In this document: piece by piece, positions 8,492-17,086 of the stretch
Numbering within the stretch: the first letter of the stretch is position 1
How the letters are laid out: each line of letters opens with the position of its first letter
NCBI GenBank assembly: GCA_964402115.1
Contig: CAYOBW010000041.1
Coordinates: forward strand, 1-34,896
Length of the DNA stretch: 34,896 nucleotides
Origin: CAYOBW01 sp964402115
GTDB lineage: Bacteria; Verrucomicrobiota; Kiritimatiellia; UBA8416; CAYOBW01
Direction: 5' to 3'
Position numbers and translations under genes: made by a program
Notes under the pieces: model-generated
Databases searched by the model: none
Seen by the model: the letters and a program-made list of their open reading frames with translations, nothing else
Told to the model about the DNA's origin: nothing

Positions 8492-9346
8492 ATGAAGCTT
8501 CGCGCGTTCCTGGCAACCGTGTTGACCACGGTTCTAACCATCTCGATCACCGGCAGGCTTCTGGCACAAGATGCCGCAGTGCCGGCGGACCCCGCCGTTG
8601 CAGCACCGGCAGATGCGACAACAGCCGCACCTGCCGACGCGACGGCGGCGCCCGCCGTCGTACCGGACCCAACGGCTACGACGTCCGCGGCTCCCGCAAC
8701 CGTCGAAAGCGACTTGACGCCCACCGTGACCGTTGACCCGGCTGCGGTCGCCCAGGCGGGCGGCATCCTGGCGGGGATCGGCCTGACGGTCATGCTCATC
8801 ACGCTGCTGCCCACCCTGCTCATCGTGGTTGCCTTCTGGCGCATCCTCTCCAAAGCCGGCCTGCCGGGCTTCGGGATTCTGATCCCGATCTGGAATCTCA
8901 TCCTGCTCTGCCAGGCAGCCGGCAAATCCGGCTGGCTGGTCCTGTTGAACCTCATTCCGGGACTCGGTACGGTTATCTTCATGCTCCTTGTCTCTCTCGG
9001 CATCGCGACTCGCTTCGGCAAGGGCGCCGGGTTTGGGATTGGGCTCTGGCTGCTGCCCATTATCTTCGCGCCGATCCTGGGATTCGGGAGCGCCACCGTG
9101 GATGGCATGGAGTTGCCGGACATTTCGACAGTTGCTGACGGCGGACTTGCCACACGGGCGACCGCTCCAGGCATGCCGCCGGTCATCGTGCGGAGCGGCA
9201 GCTACACTGTGGCCGTCGTGTTTGGGGTCATCGCCGTGCTCTGCTTCATCGCGCTGTTGCTCTTCCAGTGGCTGGAGTACGACTACTTCAAGTCGTTTGA
9301 CCCCCGCCACGGCATGGGATCGGTCTGGCCGACGCAGACCAAGTAA
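8492..9346 (+). CDS. DUF5684-type integral membrane protein with Ala/Pro-rich linker
   Basis: This 284-residue protein has a signal peptide (MKLRAFLATVLTTVLTISITGRLLAQ). A low-complexity Ala/Pro/Thr/Asp linker (about 27-85) leads into several membrane segments (about 90-195, and a last helix near 240-262). The block GLPGFGILIPIWNLILLCQA followed by GKSGWLVLLNLIPGLGTVIF is the recognisable core of the DUF5684 family, small membrane proteins of unknown function sometimes found near signal peptidases. A C-terminal tail (DYFKSFDPRHGMGSVW) follows the last helix. ATG 8492 has AGAGGG upstream. The frame is open much further upstream, but that part is the shadow of the preceding gene. The 166-bp gap suggests its own promoter. 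It is convergent with the MEMO1-family gene, with only 16 bp between the stops. Confidence 0.75.
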   Translation: MKLRAFLATVLTTVLTISITGRLLAQDAAVPADPAVAAPADATTAAPADATAAPAVVPDPTATTSAAPATVESDLTPTVTVDPAAVAQAGGILAGIGLTVMLITLLPTLLIVVAFWRILSKAGLPGFGILIPIWNLILLCQAAGKSGWLVLLNLIPGLGTVIFMLLVSLGIATRFGKGAGFGIGLWLLPIIFAPILGFGSATVDGMELPDISTVADGGLATRATAPGMPPVIVRSGSYTVAVVFGVIAVLCFIALLLFQWLEYDYFKSFDPRHGMGSVWPTQTK

Positions 9347-9362
9347 CCCTGACGCAAGCCCA

Positions 9363-10325
9363 TCATGGAGAGTCAGCTACGGGGAACGCCACAGACCCGT
9401 AGCCGACAACCCAGTCGCCCCTGCTTTCCGGATGATCGTCGCCGCTGTTGCGATAGCGTAGCACCAACGCCTCACGGCAACCGCGCGCAGCGGCGAAGCG
9501 CATCGCGCAGAGTACGGGACCGATACCGCAGCAGACCTGCCGGTCCGGAGACCAGGCCTTGGCCAAACCTGCGGTATCCATGCGCCGCACCAGTTCCAGC
9601 GTGGCCTTGTCGGTACGCGTGACGAGGTCGTAGTCCGCATCGTGCAGCAGATCGGTACTGGCGATAACCAGGCAGTCCTTTTTCGCTTGCAGGGCCAGCA
9701 GCGCCTTCACCAGCTCATCCACCGTCGCCTCGCTGTGGTCCCCCATCAGCGCCACCACCAACGGCACGCCGGGGAAGACAGCCTGCACGAAGGGCACCTC
9801 GTTCTCGGCCGAGTGTTCCCCCTGGTGGGGCCGATCCTGCAGCACCACGCGCCGGCTCGCGTTCGTCAGCACGCCCACCGCCTCACGGTCAAGGATGGCG
9901 TGGCCCAGCGGCGTGGACAAGGCGCTGCCGCCGAGCAAGGCCACGCCCTCGTAGGAGGCGCGGTGACAGAACCCCAGCACAACGACAACCTGCGGCGCCG
10001 CCGTGCCGCCCCGGTTCTCGCGCAGGGCCCGAAACGTGTGGCCCGCCACGGGGCCGGAGTAGGGATAACCTGCGTGCGGCGCGAGCGCCGCCACGATACG
10101 CCCCTTCACCGGCGGCACGTGCGCCTGCCCGAGGTAGCCATCCACGGCAGCCCGCAACGCCGGCCCTCCTCCCGGAAACCAACGCCCCGCCCCCCACGCT
10201 TGCCTCAGACCGTCACCCGCCTGTGTCTTCATCGGGACCTCCACCGCTTGCAGCACATTCGCCGCGATCAGGGCGGCCCCCCAGCCGGTAACCGCCCCTG
10301 CCCACACCCGCCATGGCTCGCGCAT
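9363..10325 (-). CDS. MEMO1 family protein (AmmeMemoRadiSam system protein B-like)
   Basis: This 320-residue protein spans the MEMO family. Visible motifs are LAPHAGYPYSG (82-91), LGFCHRASYEG (117-127), HSAENEVPFV (171-180) and ASTDLLHD (222-229). Residues matching the metal triad of human MEMO1 are kept: H84, H121 and C266 (in CCGIGP). Bacterial members usually sit with an AMMECR1-like protein and a radical SAM enzyme; neither is in this window. The first 30 residues (WRVWAGAVTGWGAALIAANV) are hydrophobic and could be a signal or anchor, unusual for this normally cytoplasmic family. It follows the LacI-type regulator by 21 bp and is probably co-transcribed with it. The biochemical role of the family is unsettled (metal-dependent redox or dioxygenase-like fold). 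Confidence 0.85.
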   Translation of the reverse strand: MREPWRVWAGAVTGWGAALIAANVLQAVEVPMKTQAGDGLRQAWGAGRWFPGGGPALRAAVDGYLGQAHVPPVKGRIVAALAPHAGYPYSGPVAGHTFRALRENRGGTAAPQVVVVLGFCHRASYEGVALLGGSALSTPLGHAILDREAVGVLTNASRRVVLQDRPHQGEHSAENEVPFVQAVFPGVPLVVALMGDHSEATVDELVKALLALQAKKDCLVIASTDLLHDADYDLVTRTDKATLELVRRMDTAGLAKAWSPDRQVCCGIGPVLCAMRFAAARGCREALVLRYRNSGDDHPESRGDWVVGYGSVAFPVADSP

Positions 10326-10346
10326 GCCTCGCGTCCTTTCCGCCTT

Positions 10347-11408
10347 TTACCCGGCCGCCCCGCGCGGCCTGACGGTCCCCGTGCTCTCGCGCACCAGCAA
10401 CTCGAAAGGTGACCCGACCCCGGCGGGCGGGGCCAGCGGCGTGCCCGACACCACCGCCGCGCAGACCCACTGGAATGCCGCTGTCCCCAGGCGCCGGTAG
10501 GGAATCCGGACCGCGGTCAGCGCCGGCGACACGTGCGCGCAGACTGCCGTATCGTCGCATGCCAGCACAGACACGTCACCGGGCACCGACACCCCCCGTT
10601 CGCGCAAGCCGCGCACCGCGCCAATCGCGGTGGCGCCGTCCAGCGCGCAGATGGCCGTTATGTCCGGCCGCATCCGGAGGAGCGTCGCCGCTCCACATCC
10701 GCCGCACTCGAACCCATCGGCGTACGCGAGGCTGGCCGGTACCACGCACACCGCCTCACCCGGCAGTCCGGCGTCCGCACAGGCTCCGCGCACGCCCTCC
10801 ACGCGAGGCGCGTCGGAGTTGGCGAACGGCACGCCGCCCACCACCGCCAAGGCGCGGTGACCAAGGCCAAGCAAATGGCGTGCAGCGTGCGCGCCCACCG
10901 CAACCTCGTCCACCCCGAACAGGTACGCCTCGCCTCCGGCCGGTGCGCCGAGCACGCAGCAGCACGGGAAGCGCTTGTCCCGCAGCACCCGCACATACGC
11001 GCTGCCGGCCCCGGCGTTGAGCACCACGGCACCGTCAACCCCCCGGCGCCCGAGCCGGCGCAGCAGCCCCGCTTCGTTCAGGGTTTCGCCATTCCCGCCG
11101 AACAGCGACAGCTCGGCGCCGGCGACCCGCGCCGCGTCCCACAGCCCCTCAAGCACGACGGCCGTGGCGCCGGCCAACAGCTCGCCGCCCTGCCCCTGCG
11201 TCTCGACCAGCGCTGCCACGGTGACGCGCCGCCTCACGATCGGCCGCGGCCTGAAGCCCTCCCGCTCCGCCACCTCCCGCACCTTCCGGCGCAACTCGTC
11301 CCCGATGTTGGGCGCTTGCCGCAGTGCCCGACTGACGGTGGCCGGATTGACGCCCAGCTCGGCTGCTATGGTGTAGATGGTTGTTTCACCGGGCTTCGTC
11401 ATTGGCAA
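10347..11408 (-). CDS. LacI/GalR family transcriptional regulator
   Basis: The 353-residue protein has an N-terminal LacI-type helix-turn-helix (TIYTIAAELGVNPATVSRAL, about 9-28) and hinge. A periplasmic-binding-protein-like effector domain follows (about 60-345), with GVDGAVVLNAG, HAARHLLGLGHRALAVVGG and SVLACDDTAVCAHVSP. The effector is probably a sugar, unknown here. The likely start is TTG 11408, which has GGAG seven bases upstream; an ATG six bases further in (11402) would be too far from that site. It leads a short operon with the MEMO1-family gene. Its target is not evident, because no sugar transporter or sugar kinase lies next to it; autoregulation is plausible (see operator candidate). 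Confidence 0.9.
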   Translation of the reverse strand: MPMTKPGETTIYTIAAELGVNPATVSRALRQAPNIGDELRRKVREVAEREGFRPRPIVRRRVTVAALVETQGQGGELLAGATAVVLEGLWDAARVAGAELSLFGGNGETLNEAGLLRRLGRRGVDGAVVLNAGAGSAYVRVLRDKRFPCCCVLGAPAGGEAYLFGVDEVAVGAHAARHLLGLGHRALAVVGGVPFANSDAPRVEGVRGACADAGLPGEAVCVVPASLAYADGFECGGCGAATLLRMRPDITAICALDGATAIGAVRGLRERGVSVPGDVSVLACDDTAVCAHVSPALTAVRIPYRRLGTAAFQWVCAAVVSGTPLAPPAGVGSPFELLVRESTGTVRPRGAAG

Positions 11409-11469
11409 AGCCTATCTCCGCGCGTCAGCGGCCAACGAACCGGGCGCTGTCAGTCGCCCCCCCTCAAGC

Positions 11470-11482
11470 GTGCCATAGGCAC
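11470..11482. promoter_or_regulatory. Palindromic operator candidate upstream of the LacI gene
   Basis: GTGCC-ATA-GGCAC is a perfect 13-bp palindrome. It lies between the predicted promoter and the start codon of the LacI-type regulator, where an autorepressor would bind. LacI operators more often have a central CG with even symmetry, so this is only a candidate. Confidence 0.3.
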
Positions 11483-11498
11483 TATCCTGACAACTCAC

Positions 11499-11527
11499 AG
11501 CATAGCCCCGGCGGAAAAGGCGATCAA
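11499..11527 (-). promoter_or_regulatory. Candidate promoter of the LacI-MEMO1 operon
   Basis: On the minus strand TTGATC (-35) and TATGCT (-10) are separated by 17 bases. Each matches four of six consensus positions. Transcription would begin near 11492, about 85 bases before the start codon and just before the palindrome at 11470-11482. Confidence 0.4.
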
Positions 11528-11544
11528 TCCCTGATTCGCACCTG

Positions 11545-12468
11545 TCAGGCGCCCAGCAGCAGGCGCACGCTCAGGGGGATGGTGACCAGGCAGAGCAAGG
11601 TCGTGACGACGATCACCTCGGAAGCGAAGTCCGGATCTCCGCCGTAGCGTCGGGCCAGGATGGCCGAGCTTGCGGCCGCCGGCATGAGGGCCACGATGAT
11701 GGCCAACTCGCGCACGTCACGGGCCAGCGGCAGCAGGTATAACACACCCACGGTCAGGGCCGGCAGCAGCCCCAGCCGCAGCAGAGTGAGCCCCGCGACG
11801 ATCCCCTTGTGCTGCATCCGGGGCCAGGGGTACAGGCCGGCGCCGGAGAGCAGGATAAAGCACGGCGTGGCCGCCGCCCCGATCGCCCCCGCGGTGTTCA
11901 CGACGACATCCGGCACGTAGCGCCGCCACCCGGTCACAGCCAGCACGAGCGCCAGCACAAGGCCCAGCAGCGACGGCGTCGCCAGATTCCGCACCGCGCC
12001 CCGCCACGCGCCGCCACTCAGGAGCCCGATACCGATCGTCCAGTACCCCAGCGTGGAGCCGAGGTGCAGGAAGAACAACTGCGCCAGGCCCGTGGCGCCC
12101 CACAGGTTCTGCACAATGATGATCGGCAGGAACCCGTAGTTGTTGATTGCGCAAAGGTGGTGAAACGTCCGGCGGACATCAGCCGTGGCGTGCCGTCCCA
12201 GCAGTCGGCCGCACGCCAGCCCCACGACGGCGCCCAGCGCCATCCCGCCGAATCCGATGCAGGGCAGCGGCCAGAGTTCCCGGAGGCGGTCCACATCCAG
12301 GTCGCGCACGATGGAATGAAAGACCAGGGGCGGCGTCAGAAAGTCGAGGATGAACGCGCTCCACCGCGTGAGGTCCTCTTCCCCGATATAGCCGCGCCGG
12401 CGGGCCAGCCAGCCCACGCCGAACATCCCGAAGATCTGCACGATGGCGAGCACCACCGCCAGGGTCAT
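11545..12468 (-). CDS. AEC family (auxin efflux carrier-like) transporter
   Basis: This 307-residue inner-membrane protein has about ten hydrophobic segments arranged as in AEC permeases: an N-terminal half (IVQIFGMFGVGWLARRRGYI, ILDFLTPPLVFHSIV), a central conserved block (INNYGFLPIIIVQNLWG) and a C-terminal half ending VVTTLLCLVTIPLSVRLLLG. Bacterial AEC members export or exchange small organic acids such as malate or malonate; the substrate here is not predictable. Its ATG directly follows the TAG stop of the VWA gene (TAGATG), so it is translationally linked and is the last gene of the nine-gene operon. 136 bp separate it from the LacI gene downstream. Confidence 0.88.
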   Translation of the reverse strand: MTLAVVLAIVQIFGMFGVGWLARRRGYIGEEDLTRWSAFILDFLTPPLVFHSIVRDLDVDRLRELWPLPCIGFGGMALGAVVGLACGRLLGRHATADVRRTFHHLCAINNYGFLPIIIVQNLWGATGLAQLFFLHLGSTLGYWTIGIGLLSGGAWRGAVRNLATPSLLGLVLALVLAVTGWRRYVPDVVVNTAGAIGAAATPCFILLSGAGLYPWPRMQHKGIVAGLTLLRLGLLPALTVGVLYLLPLARDVRELAIIVALMPAAASSAILARRYGGDPDFASEVIVVTTLLCLVTIPLSVRLLLGA

Positions 12469-14259
12469 CTAGAACTGCCCCTTGTACGGCACGGGAACTT
12501 CATATTCGGCCGAGGTGGCGGACAGATCCCGCAACAGTTCGGGGCGCGGATCGCGGGCATGCGCGCCGATCAGCGAGTAGATCTTCTGGCGCGCCCAGGC
12601 TTGTCGGATCTCGGCGTCGCCGGAAGCCGGCGCGTTCACCAGGTCGAGATCGAACACCATGTCGCAGTTCACGTTCAACGCCTTGCCGACGGCCTGAAAA
12701 GCGGCGCGTTGGGTCGCCAGCGGGAAGCGGCCGTACAGGACCAGCGGCCGGTCGAGGTAGAGGTTCTCCGTCAGCACGGGGTATACCTCGCACCCGCCCG
12801 TTTCGGCGAACCGGAAGCGTACGTCGGACATTACCGGGCGGCTGACGGTCTGAAACAGATCGCGGATGGCCATCGGGATATCCCACCGGCCGGTGGTGAC
12901 CACCGTGGAGTTCCCGCGGTTGCAGTAGCTCAGCAGATCCAGCAGATAGCCGTTGGCCGCGCGGATGGTGCCCAGCGTCACAACGGAGATCGCCCCGTCG
13001 TTCAGGGCCGAGAACTGCCCGATGATCGACGAACTGCCGGTCAGGCCTGCCGTCGGCAGACCGTCGGTGACGACAAACGCGACCACGGGACGGCCAGGAT
13101 CCCGCTTCAGCGTCATAAGCGCGCGCATGGAGGCGAACAGGTCCGTTTCGCCCTGCGCGTGCAGCCCGCCGATGTACTGTTCAGCCTGTCGCCGCGTCTC
13201 GGGCGTGGATGGGACCCAGTCCGGGAAACAGGTTCCAGCCTGCTCGCGGAACGACATGATGTTGAAGCGGTCGCGGGGGCCGATCAGGGAGAGGCAGTTC
13301 GTCAGCCCGGCCCGGCAGAAATGCAGGCGCTGCTCCGAAATGCTGGCCGAGGCGTCCTGCACGATCACGATATCCTTCGGAATGACCGGCAGTACAGCGG
13401 CACTCAGGCGTTCGATCTCGATGCGAAAGTAGCCGTAACGCCGCTCGCCACGGGGGCGAAAGACGGTCACGCGAGCCTTGAGGAGTTTCTCGATCGCGCG
13501 GTAGCCGGTGATCTGCGAGGGCTCCTCCCGGAAGAGGTCGCCACCCGTGCGGGTCGGCGGTTCCGCAAGGTCGACGACCGGCTTCTCCTCGCGCCTCCGT
13601 CCCCCTACCGGCCCATACCCCGTTCCGGTCCCGCCGCCCCCAGGGATCCCCGCGAGCAGTGTCCGCTCATCGCCGGGGGCGCGCTTGTCAAGCTGCCTGA
13701 TGTACTCGTCGCGCGGCAGGACGTCGGTGATATCGGGAGCGGCAACGACCCGTTCGATGCGCGGAATCGGACGCCGCTCAAGCAGGCTCGTGGTATCCGC
13801 GGCAAGGCGCTTCTGAATGGCCAGGATCTCCTGCCGCGGTTGCCAGGCCTCGCGCTCGGGCATGGCCGGAGGCTCCGCCACGGGCGCCGCGGCGCCGGCG
13901 AGACGGTTCTCGGCGACGGGCGGTGGCTCGATGGCGGCCTTTCCGGGCGGCTGGGCCAGTTCCTGGGCATCGCGCGCCGGGTCAGCCTGCAACGCGGTGT
14001 CCCCCACCTGCAACCGGTCCGGCCGCGGCGTGGCGGGCGCGAGCTCGCGCTTGACGCTTTCGACGCGCAGGGGCAGGAAATCAGACTGTTCCTTGCGGGG
14101 TCGCTCGGCGTTGAGGCTCGCCCAGGCCAGCTTCGACAGCACATAGAGGCTGCCGAGATGCATGCACACCGACAGCAAAGCGGCCATGACGGCTGCGATC
14201 AGATGGAGGCGGTTGAAACCCTCGGGTTCAGGATTGCGGTTGTAGGTGTAGTGCATCAT
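12469..14259 (-). CDS. VWA-domain protein with TonB-like N-terminal anchor
   Basis: This protein is 596 residues from ATG 14259, or 600 from a TTG at 14271 that overlaps the upstream stop (TTGA). A single N-terminal membrane helix (about 18-42, HLIAAVMAALLSVCMHLGSL) is followed by a long Pro/Ala/Glu-rich, presumably periplasmic linker (about 45-245). A von Willebrand factor A domain follows (about 295-480). The metal-ion-dependent adhesion site is intact: DASAS, then the Thr of GETD, then the Asp of VTDG. The anchor-plus-proline-linker layout is that of TonB/TolA, and the gene sits directly after exbB, exbD and a TPR gene, where TonB or TolA would be expected. No TonB C-terminal domain is visible. 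I infer a proton-motive-force-coupled envelope protein that uses VWA as its distal binding module. Confidence 0.85.
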   Translation of the reverse strand: MMHYTYNRNPEPEGFNRLHLIAAVMAALLSVCMHLGSLYVLSKLAWASLNAERPRKEQSDFLPLRVESVKRELAPATPRPDRLQVGDTALQADPARDAQELAQPPGKAAIEPPPVAENRLAGAAAPVAEPPAMPEREAWQPRQEILAIQKRLAADTTSLLERRPIPRIERVVAAPDITDVLPRDEYIRQLDKRAPGDERTLLAGIPGGGGTGTGYGPVGGRRREEKPVVDLAEPPTRTGGDLFREEPSQITGYRAIEKLLKARVTVFRPRGERRYGYFRIEIERLSAAVLPVIPKDIVIVQDASASISEQRLHFCRAGLTNCLSLIGPRDRFNIMSFREQAGTCFPDWVPSTPETRRQAEQYIGGLHAQGETDLFASMRALMTLKRDPGRPVVAFVVTDGLPTAGLTGSSSIIGQFSALNDGAISVVTLGTIRAANGYLLDLLSYCNRGNSTVVTTGRWDIPMAIRDLFQTVSRPVMSDVRFRFAETGGCEVYPVLTENLYLDRPLVLYGRFPLATQRAAFQAVGKALNVNCDMVFDLDLVNAPASGDAEIRQAWARQKIYSLIGAHARDPRPELLRDLSATSAEYEVPVPYKGQF

Positions 14260-14267
14260 CGCCCGCG

Positions 14268-16631
14268 TCAACCACCCTTCGCCTGCTTGGCCGCCGCGCT
14301 GTCGGGGTACCGCTGCAGCAGTTCACCAAGCGTTTTGCGACTCTCGTCCGCCCGCCCCAACTCCTTCAACAGCACGGACGCCCGGCCGAGGCTCTCGGGC
14401 ACCAGTTCCGGATCGTCGAAGAGAATGCCCACGCTCAGGTAGTAGCGCACGGCATCGTCCTTGCGCCCCTCGGCATCGGCAGCTTTACCCAGCCCCGCGT
14501 AGGCCCGCGCCCGCACCCCCAGCAACGCATCGTCGTTCGCGAGCGCTGCGGCCTTCTCGTAGGAGGTCACGGCGCCCTTGGCGTCCTGCGAAGCCACGAG
14601 CAGGTCGCCCAGCAGCAAGGCAGCCTCGGCGGCATAGCGCGTGGTTGCGCCGGACTCCAGCGCACGCCGAAAAGCCGCCGCGGCCTCCTGTTTGCGTCCG
14701 AGCTGCACTTCCGCGCGGCCCACCAGGCACCAGCCGATCTGCTGCCAGTCCGGCTCGCCCGCCCGCCGCAGCAGCAACCGCGCGGCGTTGATGGCGTCAT
14801 CGAACCGGCCGCTCTGGAAGCGGTACTCCGCGAGCCACTCCAGCAGCGGCGCCGAGAAGCGGTCCTGCAGCGGCGAGTCAAGCAGCGCCTGGAAGCAATC
14901 CGCCGCCTCCGCCGGCTTGTTGTTGTGCTGCAGGGCCACGCCCAGGAAGTAACGCGCCGTCCGCTCGACTTCGGTTCGCGGCTGGCTCTGCAGGCACAGG
15001 CGCAGCTGCTCCTCGGCGTCCTGCCAGCGCCCCGCCTCCTTGTGCACGATGCCGATCCAGTAGCAGGCGTCAGCCTTGTACTTCGAAGCCGGGAAGCGGC
15101 GCAGCAGGTCCCGCAGGGTAGCCAGGGCATTGTCGTTGCGCTGGAGCCGCACCTCACCAAGGCCCTTCTGGTAGAGCGACTCCTCGACCAGCGCATGCTG
15201 CGGGAAGCGCGTGACAACGGCGTCCCAGTCGCGCACGGCCTCGGCCTGCTGGTTCGTACCCTGGAGGCAGTAAGCGGCGGCGAAGAGCGCCAGCGGCGCG
15301 AGCGCGCCCGTGGGGAAGCCCTCCGCAACGCCGTGATAGAGGCGGGCGGCCTCGACGTAGTCACGCCGCTCCTGCATGTGGTGCGCCAGGCGGTACGCGG
15401 CTTCGCCCGCGATGTCGCTCTGGGGAAAGTCGCGGATCAGCAGGCGGTAGTACTGGACGGCGCCAGCCTCGTTCTTCTGGCCGGTGTGCGCCTCGGCCAG
15501 CAGCCAGTAGACATCGCGCTTGAGCGTGGCCGACGTCTGCAGCGGCTCCGCCAGCGCCACAGCCTCCGCGAAGCGATTGAGCTTGAGCAGCGTCAAGGCC
15601 TGCTCGTAGCGCCCCGGCTCGGCGTACGGCGTGCCCGGGGCCACGGACTGCAGCTCGGTGTAGGCCGCCAGCGCTTCCTCCTGCTTCAACAGCTGTCGCG
15701 CGCAATTCGCTTTCAGGTACAGCCATTCCGCCCGCGCCTTCGGTTCGGTGGCGGCCGTCAGCCCCTCGCCCGCCAGGCGCATGCCGTCCAGGTACTGGCC
15801 CGCATTGTGCGCCGCCCAGGCCGCCTGCAAACGCGCCTCGCGGGCCCGGGTGTCGTTCGGGTACGTCGCCAGCAGCCGCTGGTAAGTCGCCGAGCTCTGG
15901 GGAAACGCCTTCTGCCGGAAGAAGAACTCCGCCAGTTGAAACAGCCCTTCCGCCCCCACCCGTTCCGACAGCGGCTTTGCGATCGCGGCCTCGTAACAGG
16001 ACTGGGCCTTCGCGGCATCGAACAGCGGCCCGCCGGCCTCCCCGTACAGCCCTCCGAGCTCAAGCAGGGCGTAGGCGCGAAACGACTCGTTCGTGAACGA
16101 TGCGCGGACCGCTTCGAACTGCGCCGCCGCCTCCTGCGGCTTGCCGCTCTTCAGGTATGCCTGCCCGCGCTGGTAGGTGGCGGAGGCCGCGATGTCCGCT
16201 GGCGGATTCTCCTTCAGCAGCTCGCCAAACAGGTCCACGGCGGCCGCGAACTGCCCCAACGCCATGAACAGGTCAGCCCGTCGGAACACGGCGCGTTGCC
16301 GGAAGGGGCTGGCGGGAAACCGCGTGGCCACGGTTCGGAACGCGACCTCCGCCTCGCGGTTCTTGCCAAGGTGACGCAGGCACTCGCCCAGGCGGAACCA
16401 GGCGCTGTCCGCCCCTGGCGCCTCCGGAAACTGCTGCAGGCAGGACTGGTACTCCTTCGCGGCCATGTCGAACATTTCGCGCGCGTAGAGCCCGTTGGCC
16501 AGCTGCAGACGGTCGGCGGCCTGCAGAGCCTGGGCCGCCGCGGGCGCGGACCAGCCCAACATCAGCACGACGCCCGCCAAAGGCGCCAGCCGCGCCGTCC
16601 ACAACCGCCACCGGTTCGGTCCCTGACTCAC
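14268..16631 (-). CDS. Large tetratricopeptide-repeat protein, exported
   Basis: From GTG 16631 the protein is 787 residues: a signal peptide (LAPLAGVVLMLGWSAPAAAQA), then tandem TPR units to the C-terminus. Examples are LYAREMFDMAAKEYQSCLQQFP, FRLGECLRHLGKNREAEVAF and YWIGIVHKEAGRWQDAEEQL. Early repeats resemble YbgF/CpoB-type and outer-membrane-assembly TPRs, with the phrase QFPEAPGADSAWFRLGECL. GTG overlaps the exbD stop (GTGA) and is preceded by GGGGAGAGG, which fixes the start; the open frame continues upstream only over exbD. Placement between exbD and the VWA gene suggests a periplasmic scaffold of the same complex, like CpoB in the Tol-Pal system but much larger. Confidence 0.87.
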   Translation of the reverse strand: MSQGPNRWRLWTARLAPLAGVVLMLGWSAPAAAQALQAADRLQLANGLYAREMFDMAAKEYQSCLQQFPEAPGADSAWFRLGECLRHLGKNREAEVAFRTVATRFPASPFRQRAVFRRADLFMALGQFAAAVDLFGELLKENPPADIAASATYQRGQAYLKSGKPQEAAAQFEAVRASFTNESFRAYALLELGGLYGEAGGPLFDAAKAQSCYEAAIAKPLSERVGAEGLFQLAEFFFRQKAFPQSSATYQRLLATYPNDTRAREARLQAAWAAHNAGQYLDGMRLAGEGLTAATEPKARAEWLYLKANCARQLLKQEEALAAYTELQSVAPGTPYAEPGRYEQALTLLKLNRFAEAVALAEPLQTSATLKRDVYWLLAEAHTGQKNEAGAVQYYRLLIRDFPQSDIAGEAAYRLAHHMQERRDYVEAARLYHGVAEGFPTGALAPLALFAAAYCLQGTNQQAEAVRDWDAVVTRFPQHALVEESLYQKGLGEVRLQRNDNALATLRDLLRRFPASKYKADACYWIGIVHKEAGRWQDAEEQLRLCLQSQPRTEVERTARYFLGVALQHNNKPAEAADCFQALLDSPLQDRFSAPLLEWLAEYRFQSGRFDDAINAARLLLRRAGEPDWQQIGWCLVGRAEVQLGRKQEAAAAFRRALESGATTRYAAEAALLLGDLLVASQDAKGAVTSYEKAAALANDDALLGVRARAYAGLGKAADAEGRKDDAVRYYLSVGILFDDPELVPESLGRASVLLKELGRADESRKTLGELLQRYPDSAAAKQAKGG

Positions 16632-17086
16632 GGTTGCGCGCCTCTCCCCGCCGGCGTGGCGGGCGTCTCGCCCTCCGCCGAGGCGGTGGCGAACGAGATG
16701 TTCCAGATGTCGGCCCGCCGGCACAGGTCGAGCACGCGAATGATCTGCTCGTACTGGGCCGCACGGTCCCCGCGCAACAGCACGGGCTGCCCCGGGAAGA
16801 TCTTGACGATCCGCTGCAACAGCGCCGAGAGCGCCGGGTCGTCATACGCGCGCCCGTTCACAATGACGCGACCGTCCTTCAGGACGTTGAGGATGATCTC
16901 CCCGGGCAGCCGCTCCGGAATCGTGCCCGTGGTGGCGGTCGGCAGCTTGATGTCGATCTCGCATTCCCACTGGGAGAACACCTGGCTCGCTGCGAAGAAG
17001 AACAGCAGGTTGAACAGCACGTCGATCATCGGCGTGATCTGCACCCCCGACCCGGGATGCGCCGGGCGCTTGCGGCGGAATTTCAT
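16628..17086 (-). CDS. exbD: ExbD/TolR biopolymer transport protein
   Basis: The 152-residue protein shows the ExbD/TolR layout: a basic N-terminus (MKFRRKRP), one membrane helix starting with the conserved ITPMIDVLFNLLFFFAAS, whose aspartate carries protons through the ExbB/ExbD channel, and a periplasmic domain (about 45-140) with KDGRVIVNGRAYDD and PVLLRGDRAAQYEQII. Its ATG overlaps the stop of exbB/tolQ (ATGA) and its stop overlaps the start of the TPR gene (GTGA), so the three are translationally coupled. Whether it should be called ExbD or TolR cannot be settled from this sequence. Confidence 0.92.
   Translation of the reverse strand: MKFRRKRPAHPGSGVQITPMIDVLFNLLFFFAASQVFSQWECEIDIKLPTATTGTIPERLPGEIILNVLKDGRVIVNGRAYDDPALSALLQRIVKIFPGQPVLLRGDRAAQYEQIIRVLDLCRRADIWNISFATASAEGETPATPAGRGAQP

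Noticed and set aside
11809..14442. An 877-codon plus-strand frame opposite the VWA gene
   Set aside because: No domain and Arg/Gln/Pro-rich; the minus strand carries an intact VWA metal site.
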